From Ktedonobacteraceae bacterium (GTDB lineage Bacteria > Chloroflexota > Ktedonobacteria > Ktedonobacterales > Ktedonobacteraceae), in NCBI GenBank assembly GCA_014896635.1, contig JADBKA010000001.1:1-64000 (forward strand): 64,000 nucleotides of DNA, in the 5' to 3' direction. Shown here one piece after another: positions 44,768 to 53,494 of this stretch. The notes under the pieces were generated by a model, which was given only the letters and a program-made list of their open reading frames with translations, was not told where the DNA came from and searched no databases. Every line of letters starts with the position of its first letter. Within the stretch, counting starts at the first letter, position 1. The translations under genes and the position numbers were made by a program.

Positions 44768-45784
44768 ATGAGCATGGGATATAATGCAAACGATGGGCCA
44801 GCCCGCCGGGTGGCAGTCGCTTGCCCGTACTGCGGCTCAACCAGCACAGAATTCTTTTCGCTGTTCGGTCAGCAGTTGCTGACGGTGCAGTATTATTGCA
44901 ACGCCTGTCACACACCTTTTGAGCGTGTGAAGGACGATGATGTCCTGTCCGATTATGCAGCACGAAAGGAAGATTCACTCATGACCACAACGACAGAAAA
45001 AACTCTGGTCAGATACAGCGTGACCGATGGCATCGCCGTCATCGAACTTACCAATCCGCCGGCCAACACTTACAGCTACGAAATGATGCGCCAGCTTGAC
45101 GAGGCCATTTTGCAGGCCCGCTTCGATGAGCAGGTGTACGTGCTGGTGGTACGCGGCCTGGGTGACCGCTTCTTCTGCGCGGGCGCCGATATCAGCATGC
45201 TTAACTCGCTCACGCCGGCTTACAAATACTATTTTTGCCTGCATGCCAATGAGACGCTGAACCGTCTTGAGCAGACACCGAAGCTGGTGATCGCGGCGCT
45301 CAATGGGCATACGGTTGGCGGCGGCCTGGAGATCGCGCTGGCCTGCGACATTCGTATTGCGCGACGCGGCGCCGGCAAGATCGGTCTGCCGGAAGTAAGC
45401 CTGGGGGTCCTGCCGGGTACGGGCGGCACTCAGCGCATGGCCCGCGCGCTACCGAAAAACAAGGCCATCGAAATGATGACCGAAGGCAAACTGATCAGTT
45501 TTGAAGAGGCGCTGGATCTCGGCCTGATCAACTATATCTATGAGTCGGAAGGCTACTGGGAGAAGGTGATGGAATACGCGCGCTCGTTCTGCCCGCCTAA
45601 CCGCGCCTCTCGTACTGTAGGCCGTATCAAGCGTGCGGTGCAGTCAGGCGCCGAGGTCGCCATCTCCGAGGGACTGGCGCTGGAACGCGAGTTGCAGCAG
45701 CTCTGCTTCCAGAGCGAGGACGCGAAAGAGGGCTTGACGGCATATATAGAGAGACGTGAGCAGAAAAACTTTACGGGAAGATAG
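44768..45784 (+). CDS. PaaD-type zinc ribbon joined to enoyl-CoA hydratase
   Basis: One 338-residue frame. Residues about 18-55 (CPYCGSTSTEFFSLFG, then YYCNACHTPFERV) match the zinc ribbon that normally ends PaaD. From residue ~72 it is a complete enoyl-CoA hydratase/isomerase (crotonase), with oxyanion-hole segments FCAGADIS and GHTVGGGLE, and both catalytic Glu (GGGLE, LPEVSLG). An internal ATG at 44981 has AAAGGAAG 8 bases upstream, so the hydratase may also be made alone. The crotonase is probably PaaF- or PaaG-like. Confidence 0.87.
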   Translation: MSMGYNANDGPARRVAVACPYCGSTSTEFFSLFGQQLLTVQYYCNACHTPFERVKDDDVLSDYAARKEDSLMTTTTEKTLVRYSVTDGIAVIELTNPPANTYSYEMMRQLDEAILQARFDEQVYVLVVRGLGDRFFCAGADISMLNSLTPAYKYYFCLHANETLNRLEQTPKLVIAALNGHTVGGGLEIALACDIRIARRGAGKIGLPEVSLGVLPGTGGTQRMARALPKNKAIEMMTEGKLISFEEALDLGLINYIYESEGYWEKVMEYARSFCPPNRASRTVGRIKRAVQSGAEVAISEGLALERELQQLCFQSEDAKEGLTAYIERREQKNFTGR

Positions 45785-45798
45785 GATAGCAAGCGTGT

Positions 45799-46401
45799 AT
45801 GCCAGGGGTGCATGTCAGGCAGCATAAAGAGATTCTCTGGCTGCTTCTCGATAAACCGCCGCTCAATCCTTTAACGGTGGAGATGCTAGATCTGCTGACA
45901 AAGGCTCTGCACAATGCTCTCAAGCACCCGCCGCGCCTGGTGGTAATTAGTGGTATGGGCGAACAGGCATTCTGCGTGGGCGTTGAGATGCCAGGTGATA
46001 CCGAGGCGGAGCGTGCCAGGTTGCTGCTCGCAGCCAGAGAAACCGCCACAGCCCTTGAAGCACTGCACGCGCAAAACATTCCTACCGTCGCATTGATCAA
46101 AGGCTATGCCTATGGTGCCGGCTGCGAACTGCTGTCATACTGTGACACGGTGATTGCGCGCGAGGATGCGACGTTTCGCTTGCCGGCAATCAATGCCAGA
46201 GTTTTTCCCGACGCCGTTTCTCTCAATCTGCCTGCCGCAATCGGCAAGGAAACGACGACGCGCCTGATGCAGAGCGGGGAGACGCTCTCCGCTCGCCAGG
46301 CGATGCATCTGGGCCTGGTACATCAGGTGCTTGCTGCACGCCGTTTTCTGGCCGATACTGAGGAACTGCTGGTCATGCTGGCTGCACAGGTGTCTTTCTA
46401 A
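45799..46401 (+). CDS. Second crotonase-family protein, likely inactive as a hydratase
   Basis: A 200-residue, shorter crotonase. It keeps one oxyanion/Glu segment (GYAYGAGCELL), but the second catalytic Glu position reads LPAINAR, with Ala where PE is expected, and the first segment is FCVGVEM. Hydration normally needs both Glu, so it is more likely an isomerase-type, non-catalytic partner or a divergent enzyme. It begins 14 bases after the preceding hydratase, in the same operon. Confidence 0.83.
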   Translation: MPGVHVRQHKEILWLLLDKPPLNPLTVEMLDLLTKALHNALKHPPRLVVISGMGEQAFCVGVEMPGDTEAERARLLLAARETATALEALHAQNIPTVALIKGYAYGAGCELLSYCDTVIAREDATFRLPAINARVFPDAVSLNLPAAIGKETTTRLMQSGETLSARQAMHLGLVHQVLAARRFLADTEELLVMLAAQVSF

Positions 46402-46432
46402 GGAGGTGGACAGAACGAATGAAAAGTGGGGT

Positions 46433-46475
46433 CCAGGGGCGCCAGCCCCTGGCGGGGCATGGGGTGTCCCCATTT
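46433..46475. repeat. Two-hairpin palindromic repeat, copy 1
   Basis: CCAGGGGC/GCCCCTGG (46433-46440 with 46445-46452) is followed by ATGGGG/CCCCAT (46459-46464 with 46468-46473). The sequence reads as the reverse complement of a similar block at 58831-58866. It lies after the paa operon and may also terminate it. The rest of the gap to 46636 has no gene. Confidence 0.6.
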
Positions 46476-46636
46476 CCCCCTTTTTCTCAATTCTAAGGTC
46501 CACCTACTTAGTACAACAAAACTGCCCACGACCATGCCGTGTGGGAAGCAAGAGAAGGTGAAAGAACCCACATCATCGTGGGCTGAAATGTCTTCTCGTG
46601 TTTTGTGGCTGGCAGCGGCGCAAGGACTGGCGGGAT

Positions 46637-48319
46637 CTACCGATTCTCCAGTTCGATCCTGGTCAGTCTCTTGCTCACACGCTTCCGGGGAGACGCTGCC
46701 GCTGATGCTGCTGGTGATGGCGGTGCCGGAGGCAAACTTTCGGAACTGGCCGGTGGAACGGGAGTTTTATGCAAGGGCTGCTGCCAGGGTTGAGAAGGGG
46801 TCGGCGTCGAAGAGAGATCACTGCTGCTCTCCTCAAACTGAAATGACACCGTACCGAGATGGATCTCCTGGGCCAGTGCGCTCAGCTTGCGAGCCAGCGT
46901 ATTGATCTCGCTGGCGAATTCGCCGGTCAGGCGAATGGTCTCAAGCAGCATCTCTTTTTCTCTGGCCGGTTCCGGCTGTGGCGAGAGGCGCAGCGGTTCC
47001 GATTGTCCTTGCCGGCCAGTAACGGGGCCAGTATCGGGCAGCGTTGCAACGGCTTTTGAGAGCCTGTTGAGCGTTTGTTGAATGGCCTCTGACCGCTTGA
47101 ATGCCTGGCGCGCGAGCACGTTCAGCCGTTCTGTATCGGTCTGAGTACGCATCACGAAGCGGCGGAAGCGCCCGACTGTGAAATTAAAGGCGTTCGCCAG
47201 CATGCCGATGGGATCGCTGCTGACAGGCGCGCTGACGCGCAAATCGCCCGCGCTGACAATGCGCATATTGGAGAAGAGATGTTCCGCCGCGTTAGTGAGG
47301 GCATCGCGCTGGCGGCTTGTCTCTTCAAATAAGCGCGCGATTGCTTCGAGCATTGCATTCACAGACTCGGAGACCTCGGCGATCTCATCGCGTCCGATGA
47401 CAGTGACGCGGGCCGTGAGCTGGCCGTTCTCGACAGCCTGCGTCACGCGGCGAAGCTGTTGCAGCCTGCGAATGATCGTGCCGGAAAAGAACCAGCCAAC
47501 CAGGCCGATAGCGAAAAAGGTCAGAACAGAACCGATAATCGTCATATAGAGCTGGCTCTGCTCTTCCACACGTGCCGCATCCTGAACGTAAGAGGCCAGG
47601 CGGCCATTGAACTGTATCAGAGAACGCAGCGCACTCAAAGCATCAGCTTGCGTCGGTTCGCCCTGAACCTGCTCCAGGTGTTGCGCGGCGGCAACCTCGC
47701 CTGACGAAATATAGTTGAGTACCTGCTCCTGGGCAGTTCGATAGACACGCCAGGTGCGCAGGGTACTGGCAGCAAGCGTTGTCTGGCGAGAAGCCTGGTT
47801 CGGGTGACCGGCCTGATCGAGCAGAGCGACCTGCTCATCATGCTTGCTGAGGAGATCGTGAGTGAGGTAGTCGTTGAGGATGTGATCATACAGGGTTGCC
47901 AGGTTCTGCAATGCCTGCTTATTCGTCTTCAGCGTCTCCTGCGAAGGGTGAGGTTGCGCGGCGGCATCAAGGGTGACATGGACTGTGGAATTCATCAGTT
48001 GCAGATAGTTTGCAGCGGTGTTGAGCTTCGTATTGGCCTGTAAAAGGTTCTGGTAGAAAGCAGCCTGTCTGTCGAGGGTTTGCGCGCGTTGCAGGCCGAT
48101 GATTCCCGTTACCAGCGCGGCCAGCAAAGCCGCGATGAGAAAACCCAGGATCAGGCGTCCCCCAATAGGCAGATCAAGCAAGAGATTACTTCTGGCTCTC
48201 GTCCGCCTGCGAATGCGTGGCAATGTCGCCTGGGCAGCAGGCGCGCCGGGGGAACGGGCTTGCATACCTGATTGGACCTGCCCTACCTGTCTTTGTGTGG
48301 GTGAATAGCTATTACGCAT
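46637..48319 (-). CDS. Membrane sensor protein with HAMP domains
   Basis: A 560-residue protein. A basic, Pro/Gln-rich N-terminus, a first transmembrane helix (about 55-75), a helical extracytoplasmic domain (about 78-255), a second helix (about 260-285), then HAMP-like domains (GTIIRRLQQLRRVTQAVENG and a second at SNMRIVSAGDLRVSAP). The tail is coiled-coil-like and Ser/Pro-rich. There is no histidine kinase, methyl-accepting or cyclase domain, so it is a sensor without a recognisable output. It overlaps the PstS gene by 8 bases. Confidence 0.75.
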   Translation of the reverse strand: MRNSYSPTQRQVGQVQSGMQARSPGAPAAQATLPRIRRRTRARSNLLLDLPIGGRLILGFLIAALLAALVTGIIGLQRAQTLDRQAAFYQNLLQANTKLNTAANYLQLMNSTVHVTLDAAAQPHPSQETLKTNKQALQNLATLYDHILNDYLTHDLLSKHDEQVALLDQAGHPNQASRQTTLAASTLRTWRVYRTAQEQVLNYISSGEVAAAQHLEQVQGEPTQADALSALRSLIQFNGRLASYVQDAARVEEQSQLYMTIIGSVLTFFAIGLVGWFFSGTIIRRLQQLRRVTQAVENGQLTARVTVIGRDEIAEVSESVNAMLEAIARLFEETSRQRDALTNAAEHLFSNMRIVSAGDLRVSAPVSSDPIGMLANAFNFTVGRFRRFVMRTQTDTERLNVLARQAFKRSEAIQQTLNRLSKAVATLPDTGPVTGRQGQSEPLRLSPQPEPAREKEMLLETIRLTGEFASEINTLARKLSALAQEIHLGTVSFQFEESSSDLSSTPTPSQPWQQPLHKTPVPPASSESLPPAPPSPAASAAASPRKRVSKRLTRIELENR

Positions 48320-49232
48320 GCGAAAACTCCTTCCCCACGCCGGAAAGCTTCATGTTGGCGATGGGGATATAGCCCATTTTCTGAGCTTGCTGTTGCACTT
48401 CAGGGGTAAGCATAAAGTCCAGGAACGAGTTTAGCAGCGCATTATCATCGCCGAGCGTATACATGTGTTCGTAGCTCCAGTATGTATAAGCGCCTGAGGC
48501 GATGTTCTGCTGCGTTGCCATCTTGCCGTCAATCGCAATGGCCCGCACGCTGGAATCGACATACGCCAGGCCCAGGTAGCCGATGGCGCCCGGCGTGTGC
48601 GCGACCTTATCGCGTACATCGGTAGACGAGTCGTTTTTGAGCAGCGTCCCGATCTCGTCCCGTCCATCGAGCACATATTTACGGAAAGTGGCGCGCGTGC
48701 CAGAACTGGCCGGGCGCACTATCGGCACAATCGGGAGATCAGGGCCCCCCACCTCTCGCCAGTTGCGAATTTTACCGGTAGAGTAAATGTCAATAATTTG
48801 TTGCCGAGTGAGAGAAGTAACCGTGACGCCGGGGCCTGTGACCATTGTGAAAGGCACAACGCAGACGATGTGATCGGTCATGCGCGGATCGGGGTAGAGG
48901 GCGGGGTCGGCGTAAATATCAGAACTGCCGATGTCGGCTTTCTGGCTCGCTACCGCCTGTAATCCTGTGATACTCCCCCCACCCCGCACTTCGATGCTAA
49001 CAGCAGGGTACTTCTTCTGGTACATCTCGGCGGCGGCGGTGACCAGTGGCTGCAAAGCCGTTGAGCCGACGGCCAGGATATGCCCGCCAGGCTCCTCTTT
49101 CGCAGGAGTGATGCTGGGGCCTGTACATCCGGTGAACAGTATGACGACCAGCATTGAGATTAATGGTAAGATTGGCCATCGCTTCTGCTGTGTGCGCCGT
49201 GTGCAGGAAACGCGAGAAAATAATTGATACAT
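48312..49232 (-). CDS. PstS-like phosphate-binding lipoprotein (no permease adjacent)
   Basis: A 306-residue solute-binding protein. The signal peptide ends at a lipobox (VILFTGC), so it should be a lipoprotein. The PstS-type fold is visible: AVGSTALQPLVTAAAEMY, EVRGGGSITGLQAVA, DIGSSD, and RPASSGTRATFRKYV, which hold the phosphate-contact Ser/Thr/Arg. No pstC, pstA or pstB follows. Instead the stop codon overlaps a HAMP sensor, so it may serve signalling rather than transport. Confidence 0.88.
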   Translation of the reverse strand: MYQLFSRVSCTRRTQQKRWPILPLISMLVVILFTGCTGPSITPAKEEPGGHILAVGSTALQPLVTAAAEMYQKKYPAVSIEVRGGGSITGLQAVASQKADIGSSDIYADPALYPDPRMTDHIVCVVPFTMVTGPGVTVTSLTRQQIIDIYSTGKIRNWREVGGPDLPIVPIVRPASSGTRATFRKYVLDGRDEIGTLLKNDSSTDVRDKVAHTPGAIGYLGLAYVDSSVRAIAIDGKMATQQNIASGAYTYWSYEHMYTLGDDNALLNSFLDFMLTPEVQQQAQKMGYIPIANMKLSGVGKEFSHA

Positions 49233-49453
49233 AAGAACCGGGTCCTCTATATCACCTTGCCTTTATGAAGAACAGACTGTGCTATGGCGCTGGCTTCTGA
49301 TAGAGATAGAGCAGATAGCCAGCCTACGCTCTGGAATCAAGTATGCTCTATCAAGTTTAAGTGACTGTTAAGATCCAGTTTTTCCACCCGAATGGTTGCT
49401 TCTGCAAAGGGTCCAGGTAACCATGCTGCAAGCGGTACAAAACTCGTGATCCA

Positions 49454-49462
49454 TGTTATAAT
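49454..49462 (+). promoter_or_regulatory. Extended -10 promoter of the HerA-partner gene
   Basis: TGTTATAAT reads as TGn plus consensus TATAAT (49457-49462), with no good -35. It lies 68 bases before the ATG at 49530. The rest of 49233-49529 shows no gene. Confidence 0.55.
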
Positions 49463-49529
49463 GTTTGACAGGCCAGCCAGGCTCCCCTGGACTTGCAAAC
49501 TGATTGCTGTTTCGCATCGAGGATAGCTT

Positions 49530-50243
49530 ATGATTATTGGGAAGATCGTCAAATCGGACTCGCATATCAACTATGTCTGTCAGATCTACGGTCCTCATGA
49601 GGTGGAAGTGCAGCCCGCGCCCACCGATTATGCTTTCGGGCGCTTCGTCCGCATCGCCGTTCGCTCCAGCCAGGCTGAAGATCCCGATGTGGCGCTCAAT
49701 CGCGCGCTTGGCATTCATCTTGAGCCGATCACCTATGCGGTCGGCGTGATCTACGATACAATCCTGGTCAATCCGGCCTATGGTTCGCTTGGCCCGCGCC
49801 TCTCGAACGAGACGCAGGTGGAACTCTTCTCGCCCGACTATATTTCTGAAAAGGCTGTGATGATCTATGTGATGGTCCTGGGGATGATGGAGCAGCGTCC
49901 GGCAGCGCCTGGAACGGGGGACGGCAGACCTGAGACGCTAGCAACCATGCATGGTATTCCTCTGCTCTCATTAGAGCTGGGGAGCGAGATTGAGACGATG
50001 ACCGATGAGGACGTGCGCGCATTCCACTTCTTTCGAGATGGTCCGGCGGGACCGGGCCGGCAGGAGCCTTACCTGCACATGGGCTATCTGCCGCACATCA
50101 TCGCGCAGCGCAACAGCCTGCTGCCGATGGTCACATTGCAGATCATCGAGCAGCTTGAGCGACTCTTCCCACAGAATCGCGCCCTGCTCTCTATTGTGAA
50201 ACGCAACTTCGCCTGGCGTCTGAAAGTCGAAACAACGGGCTAA
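49530..50243 (+). CDS. HerA-associated protein, HAS-barrel-like start
   Basis: A 237-residue soluble protein. The first ~45 residues (MIIGKIVKSDSHINYVC ... FGRFVRIAV) look like the HAS barrel found at the N-terminus of HerA-type ATPases. The remainder is not recognised. Its stop codon overlaps the HerA-type start (TAATG), so the two are co-translated and probably form one complex. It shows no NurA nuclease motif (no N-terminal DGS) that I could find. Function unknown. Confidence 0.75.
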   Translation: MIIGKIVKSDSHINYVCQIYGPHEVEVQPAPTDYAFGRFVRIAVRSSQAEDPDVALNRALGIHLEPITYAVGVIYDTILVNPAYGSLGPRLSNETQVELFSPDYISEKAVMIYVMVLGMMEQRPAAPGTGDGRPETLATMHGIPLLSLELGSEIETMTDEDVRAFHFFRDGPAGPGRQEPYLHMGYLPHIIAQRNSLLPMVTLQIIEQLERLFPQNRALLSIVKRNFAWRLKVETTG

Positions 50244-51997
50244 TGGGAGTCGAGACATCAATGATTGAGCATACACATCCTTCACCGACTGGCATGTACA
50301 GGGCGCGTCGGCCCGTTGGTATTACGAAAGGACCGGGCGAGAAAGCGCATGAATATACCTTTGTTTCACGCGATGATGAACAGGTGCTGAAAAACGGGGA
50401 GTATGTCTACTACGAGGTCCCTGATCCTGAACAGACCGGTGCCGACGGCAGTACCCCTCACATGAAGCGCGTTCTGGGCCGCATCCTCAAGCGGGTTCCG
50501 CTCAAGCTCTATCCCGATACGTTCCTGGCCGAGCCTGAGATCTCGCCGGCCCAGGTGGCCGCGATGGTAGGTTACAATGCCGTGACCAACGAGCTATTCG
50601 AGCTGCATGTAGCAATTATGGGCTACTATGAGCCTGAGACCGGCTCGTTCATCAATCCTTGGATTCCCCCGCAGTCCGGCAAACAGATCTTCCTCGCCGA
50701 TGACCAGATGCTCTCAGAGGTGCTGAGCCGCAAACGCGACCGCGAACCGGGGTCCGCAACTATCGGCTCGCTGCTGACGCGCCAGCCCGGTGCTGTCCCG
50801 ATAGTGCTCTCCGTCAAGGACGTCGTCAGCACACACCTGGCGATCATCGCCAGCACCGGCGCCGGCAAAAGCTATCTCGCCAGCGTGCTGATCGAAGAAT
50901 TGATGCAGCCGCATAACAAAGCCTGTGTCCTGATCATCGACCCGCACGGCGAATACGGTACGCTCGACCAGATCGCCAATATCGAGGAGTTTGCTGAAGA
51001 GGGCGACGGGCGCGGCAAAGGTTACCGGCCCACCGTGCGCGTCTATAAACCGGAACAGGTCAAGGTGCGCATCTCTACATTGAATATCGGCGATATGCGC
51101 CAGTTGCTCCCAGAGATGACTGAGAAGCAGCAATACCTGCTTAGCCGCGCTTTGCGTAAAGTGCGCGAAATGAAACGCGATACACCCTGGGGAGTGGCGG
51201 ATTTGAAGCAGGCCATCAAAGCTGTCTCAAAGCAGAAAAAGGATGATGAAGATGAAGGGGCCGATGATTCTAGCACCGTCCACGCGCTGACCTGGCGTGT
51301 CGAGCAGCGGTTCGAGCATAGTTTCACGTTCGATGATACGCAGCACCTGGACTTGCCGGAGATCTTCAAGCCGGGTCAGTGTACCGTGCTCCAGCTCAAC
51401 GAGATTGACGAGCGCGACCAGCAGGTGATTGTGGCAACGCTGTTGCGCCGCCTCAATCAGGCTCGTATGGATACCGAGCGCGGCAAGGTGCATTCTGGCG
51501 AATCGTACCTGCCCTATCCCGTTTTTGTCTTGATCGAAGAGGCTCACCATTTTGCACCTGGCGGAACTGAGGTAGTCTCAACTGCCATTCTCAAGCAGGT
51601 ACTGGCCGAGGGCCGTAAATTCGGCATTGGTGTTGGCCTGATCAGTCAGCGGCCCGGCAAACTTGATGCCGACGTACTCAGCCAGTGCCAGACCCAGTGT
51701 ATTATGCGCATCGTCAACGAAATTGACCAGAAGAGCGTGGCTGCTGCAATCGAGGGTGTTGGACGTGATTTGCTGGATAACCTGCCTGCACTCTCCAAAG
51801 GACAGGTAATCGTCGCAGGAGCCGGCGTCAACACTCCCGTCATCTGCCGTGTGCGCACGCGCTATACCAGACATGGTGGCGAGAGCAAGGACGCGCCTGC
51901 TGTCTGGCAGCAGCATTTCAGCCACAATACACAGGAGAGTCGCAGGCACATCGAAGCGCCGTTGAACAGCAACCAGGGCTTCAGCTTTTTACGATAG
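50243..51997 (+). CDS. herA: HerA/FtsK-type hexameric ATPase (DUF87)
   Basis: A 584-residue AAA+-like DNA translocase. An N-terminal barrel (about 30-110) precedes the motor domain with Walker A IASTGAGKSYLASVL, a DPHGEYG segment, Walker B VFVLIEEAHHFAPGG and a C-terminal sensor/arginine region (GVGLISQRPGKLDAD). HerA in archaea works with the NurA nuclease in end resection; here no NurA gene is next to it. A start at 50261 (MIEHTHP) is also possible. It may be a DNA repair or defence motor. Confidence 0.88.
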   Translation: MGVETSMIEHTHPSPTGMYRARRPVGITKGPGEKAHEYTFVSRDDEQVLKNGEYVYYEVPDPEQTGADGSTPHMKRVLGRILKRVPLKLYPDTFLAEPEISPAQVAAMVGYNAVTNELFELHVAIMGYYEPETGSFINPWIPPQSGKQIFLADDQMLSEVLSRKRDREPGSATIGSLLTRQPGAVPIVLSVKDVVSTHLAIIASTGAGKSYLASVLIEELMQPHNKACVLIIDPHGEYGTLDQIANIEEFAEEGDGRGKGYRPTVRVYKPEQVKVRISTLNIGDMRQLLPEMTEKQQYLLSRALRKVREMKRDTPWGVADLKQAIKAVSKQKKDDEDEGADDSSTVHALTWRVEQRFEHSFTFDDTQHLDLPEIFKPGQCTVLQLNEIDERDQQVIVATLLRRLNQARMDTERGKVHSGESYLPYPVFVLIEEAHHFAPGGTEVVSTAILKQVLAEGRKFGIGVGLISQRPGKLDADVLSQCQTQCIMRIVNEIDQKSVAAAIEGVGRDLLDNLPALSKGQVIVAGAGVNTPVICRVRTRYTRHGGESKDAPAVWQQHFSHNTQESRRHIEAPLNSNQGFSFLR

Positions 51998-52028
51998 CCG
52001 ATAGCCATACCAGAGGCAGGAGAAAGCA

Positions 52029-52397
52029 TTGACAGATCGTCTATCGCTTGTAATTATCCTGGTCATTGCGCTGCTGGCCTGGAGCGGACTGCTCCTGTTC
52101 ACCTATTTTGTACCGCCGGAAGCGAACCTGGCGACGTTCGCAGCGTTTTTTCTGATTCTGGGCGTAGCTCTCACAGGCACCCTGGCACCCATCGCCTATA
52201 TGGTTGGCAGTCGCGTGCTTACCAGGGGTCGTTACCGCGTGACAACGCGCCAGTCGATTCGCCAGGCGGCTCTGCTGGCGCTGGCCGTGATGTTAAACCT
52301 GGCGCTACTGGCACTGCATAGCTGGAATATTGCAATGGCGCTTGTGACGCTTGGAGCGGCCATTGTAGTGGAAGTATTATTCCTGGCAAGAAAATAG
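52029..52397 (+). CDS. Small four-helix membrane protein
   Basis: A 122-residue protein with four hydrophobic segments, unrecognised family. The start is TTG, supported by GGAG 7 bases upstream (caggagaaagcaTTG); there is no usable ATG before the first membrane segment. It lies 31 bases after the HerA gene and 16 bases before a glycosyltransferase, probably in the same transcript. Confidence 0.65.
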   Translation: MTDRLSLVIILVIALLAWSGLLLFTYFVPPEANLATFAAFFLILGVALTGTLAPIAYMVGSRVLTRGRYRVTTRQSIRQAALLALAVMLNLALLALHSWNIAMALVTLGAAIVVEVLFLARK

Positions 52398-52413
52398 CTT
52401 CACTGGCAGATTC

Positions 52414-53355
52414 ATGCATATTCTGATCATTCGTCCCGCCGCAATTGGTGATACACTGCTGGCATTTCCGGTGATTGAAGCATTGCGCGCTCAGGTAGTG
52501 CAGGCTGGACACGAGCCGCGAATCACGCTGGTGGGCAATGCGGCTGTCCTGCCGCTGGCGCGGGCCTGTGGTATTGCCGAACAGGTGATGGACTACGAGG
52601 ACCCGTTCTGGTCTGTGTTGTTCTCTGTGGGGCCATTGGGCAAGGATTCGCTTCTACGCGACATGGCTGTAGATATGGCTATTTGCTGGCTGCGCGACTC
52701 TGAAGGACTGGTTGAACGCAACTTGCGCGCTGCCGGGGTCGAGTGCGTCATTGTCGCGCCGGGGCGTCCTGATCAGGCGAAGGCGAGCGGGGGAAACGAG
52801 CAGCCTGTGCATGTTACTGATTACCTGGCGCATACTATCGGCGTACAGCTTACAGGTACACCATGTTACAGGCATTGCTTCACAACAACGCTCCCGCCTC
52901 GCCAGCAAGCTTCTGTAGCGATTCACCCTGGCAGCGGCAGTGCGCGTAAATGCTGGCCTGTCGCTCGTTTTGCCGCCGTGATAGCTGCATTATGGCAGCG
53001 TGAGCAGGGCATTCCTGTCCTTCTGCTCGGCGGACCCGCTGACCACGAACGCCTGGCAGAGCTGCTCCATCATACCGGGACGCCGCCCCGGCCCGATCTT
53101 CTGCGCGTCCTGCTCGATAAGCCGCTGTTGGATGTTGCTGGCGAGTTGTGTGGCTGTCGCGGCTACCTGGGGAACGATTCAGGAATCACACACCTGGCCG
53201 CGCTCCTGGGCCTGCCCACCCTTGCTCTCTTCGGTCCTACTGATCCGCACGTCTGGCATCCTCAAGGCAGATTTGTACGCATCCTCTCTGCTCCCGACAT
53301 GGGAAATTTGTCTGTGCCTGCCATAATGCAAACCGCCAGTTCGTTCTTTCTATAG
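52414..53355 (+). CDS. Glycosyltransferase family 9 (ADP-heptose type)
   Basis: A 313-residue GT-B protein. MHILIIRPAAIGDTLLAFPVIEALR is the family 9 start (aIGDtLl), with HPGSGSARKCWP and GNDSGITHLAALLGLPTLALFG at the C-terminal donor site. Family 9 enzymes transfer heptoses in Gram-negative LPS. In a lineage without LPS the acceptor is probably another surface glycan, so heptosyltransferase should not be assumed. Confidence 0.87.
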   Translation: MHILIIRPAAIGDTLLAFPVIEALRAQVVQAGHEPRITLVGNAAVLPLARACGIAEQVMDYEDPFWSVLFSVGPLGKDSLLRDMAVDMAICWLRDSEGLVERNLRAAGVECVIVAPGRPDQAKASGGNEQPVHVTDYLAHTIGVQLTGTPCYRHCFTTTLPPRQQASVAIHPGSGSARKCWPVARFAAVIAALWQREQGIPVLLLGGPADHERLAELLHHTGTPPRPDLLRVLLDKPLLDVAGELCGCRGYLGNDSGITHLAALLGLPTLALFGPTDPHVWHPQGRFVRILSAPDMGNLSVPAIMQTASSFFL

Positions 53356-53494
53356 TAAATTGATATATAGAGACCAGTTGGTTCGGCGTGACCTCCGCTT
53401 CTCCTTTCAAAGGATTTGTGTCATGTGAGGTCTGATAGGCCCGCTCACCTGAACCTGAGCGTCAGGGAGCATAACTTGTTAAGGAGAAAGCCCG

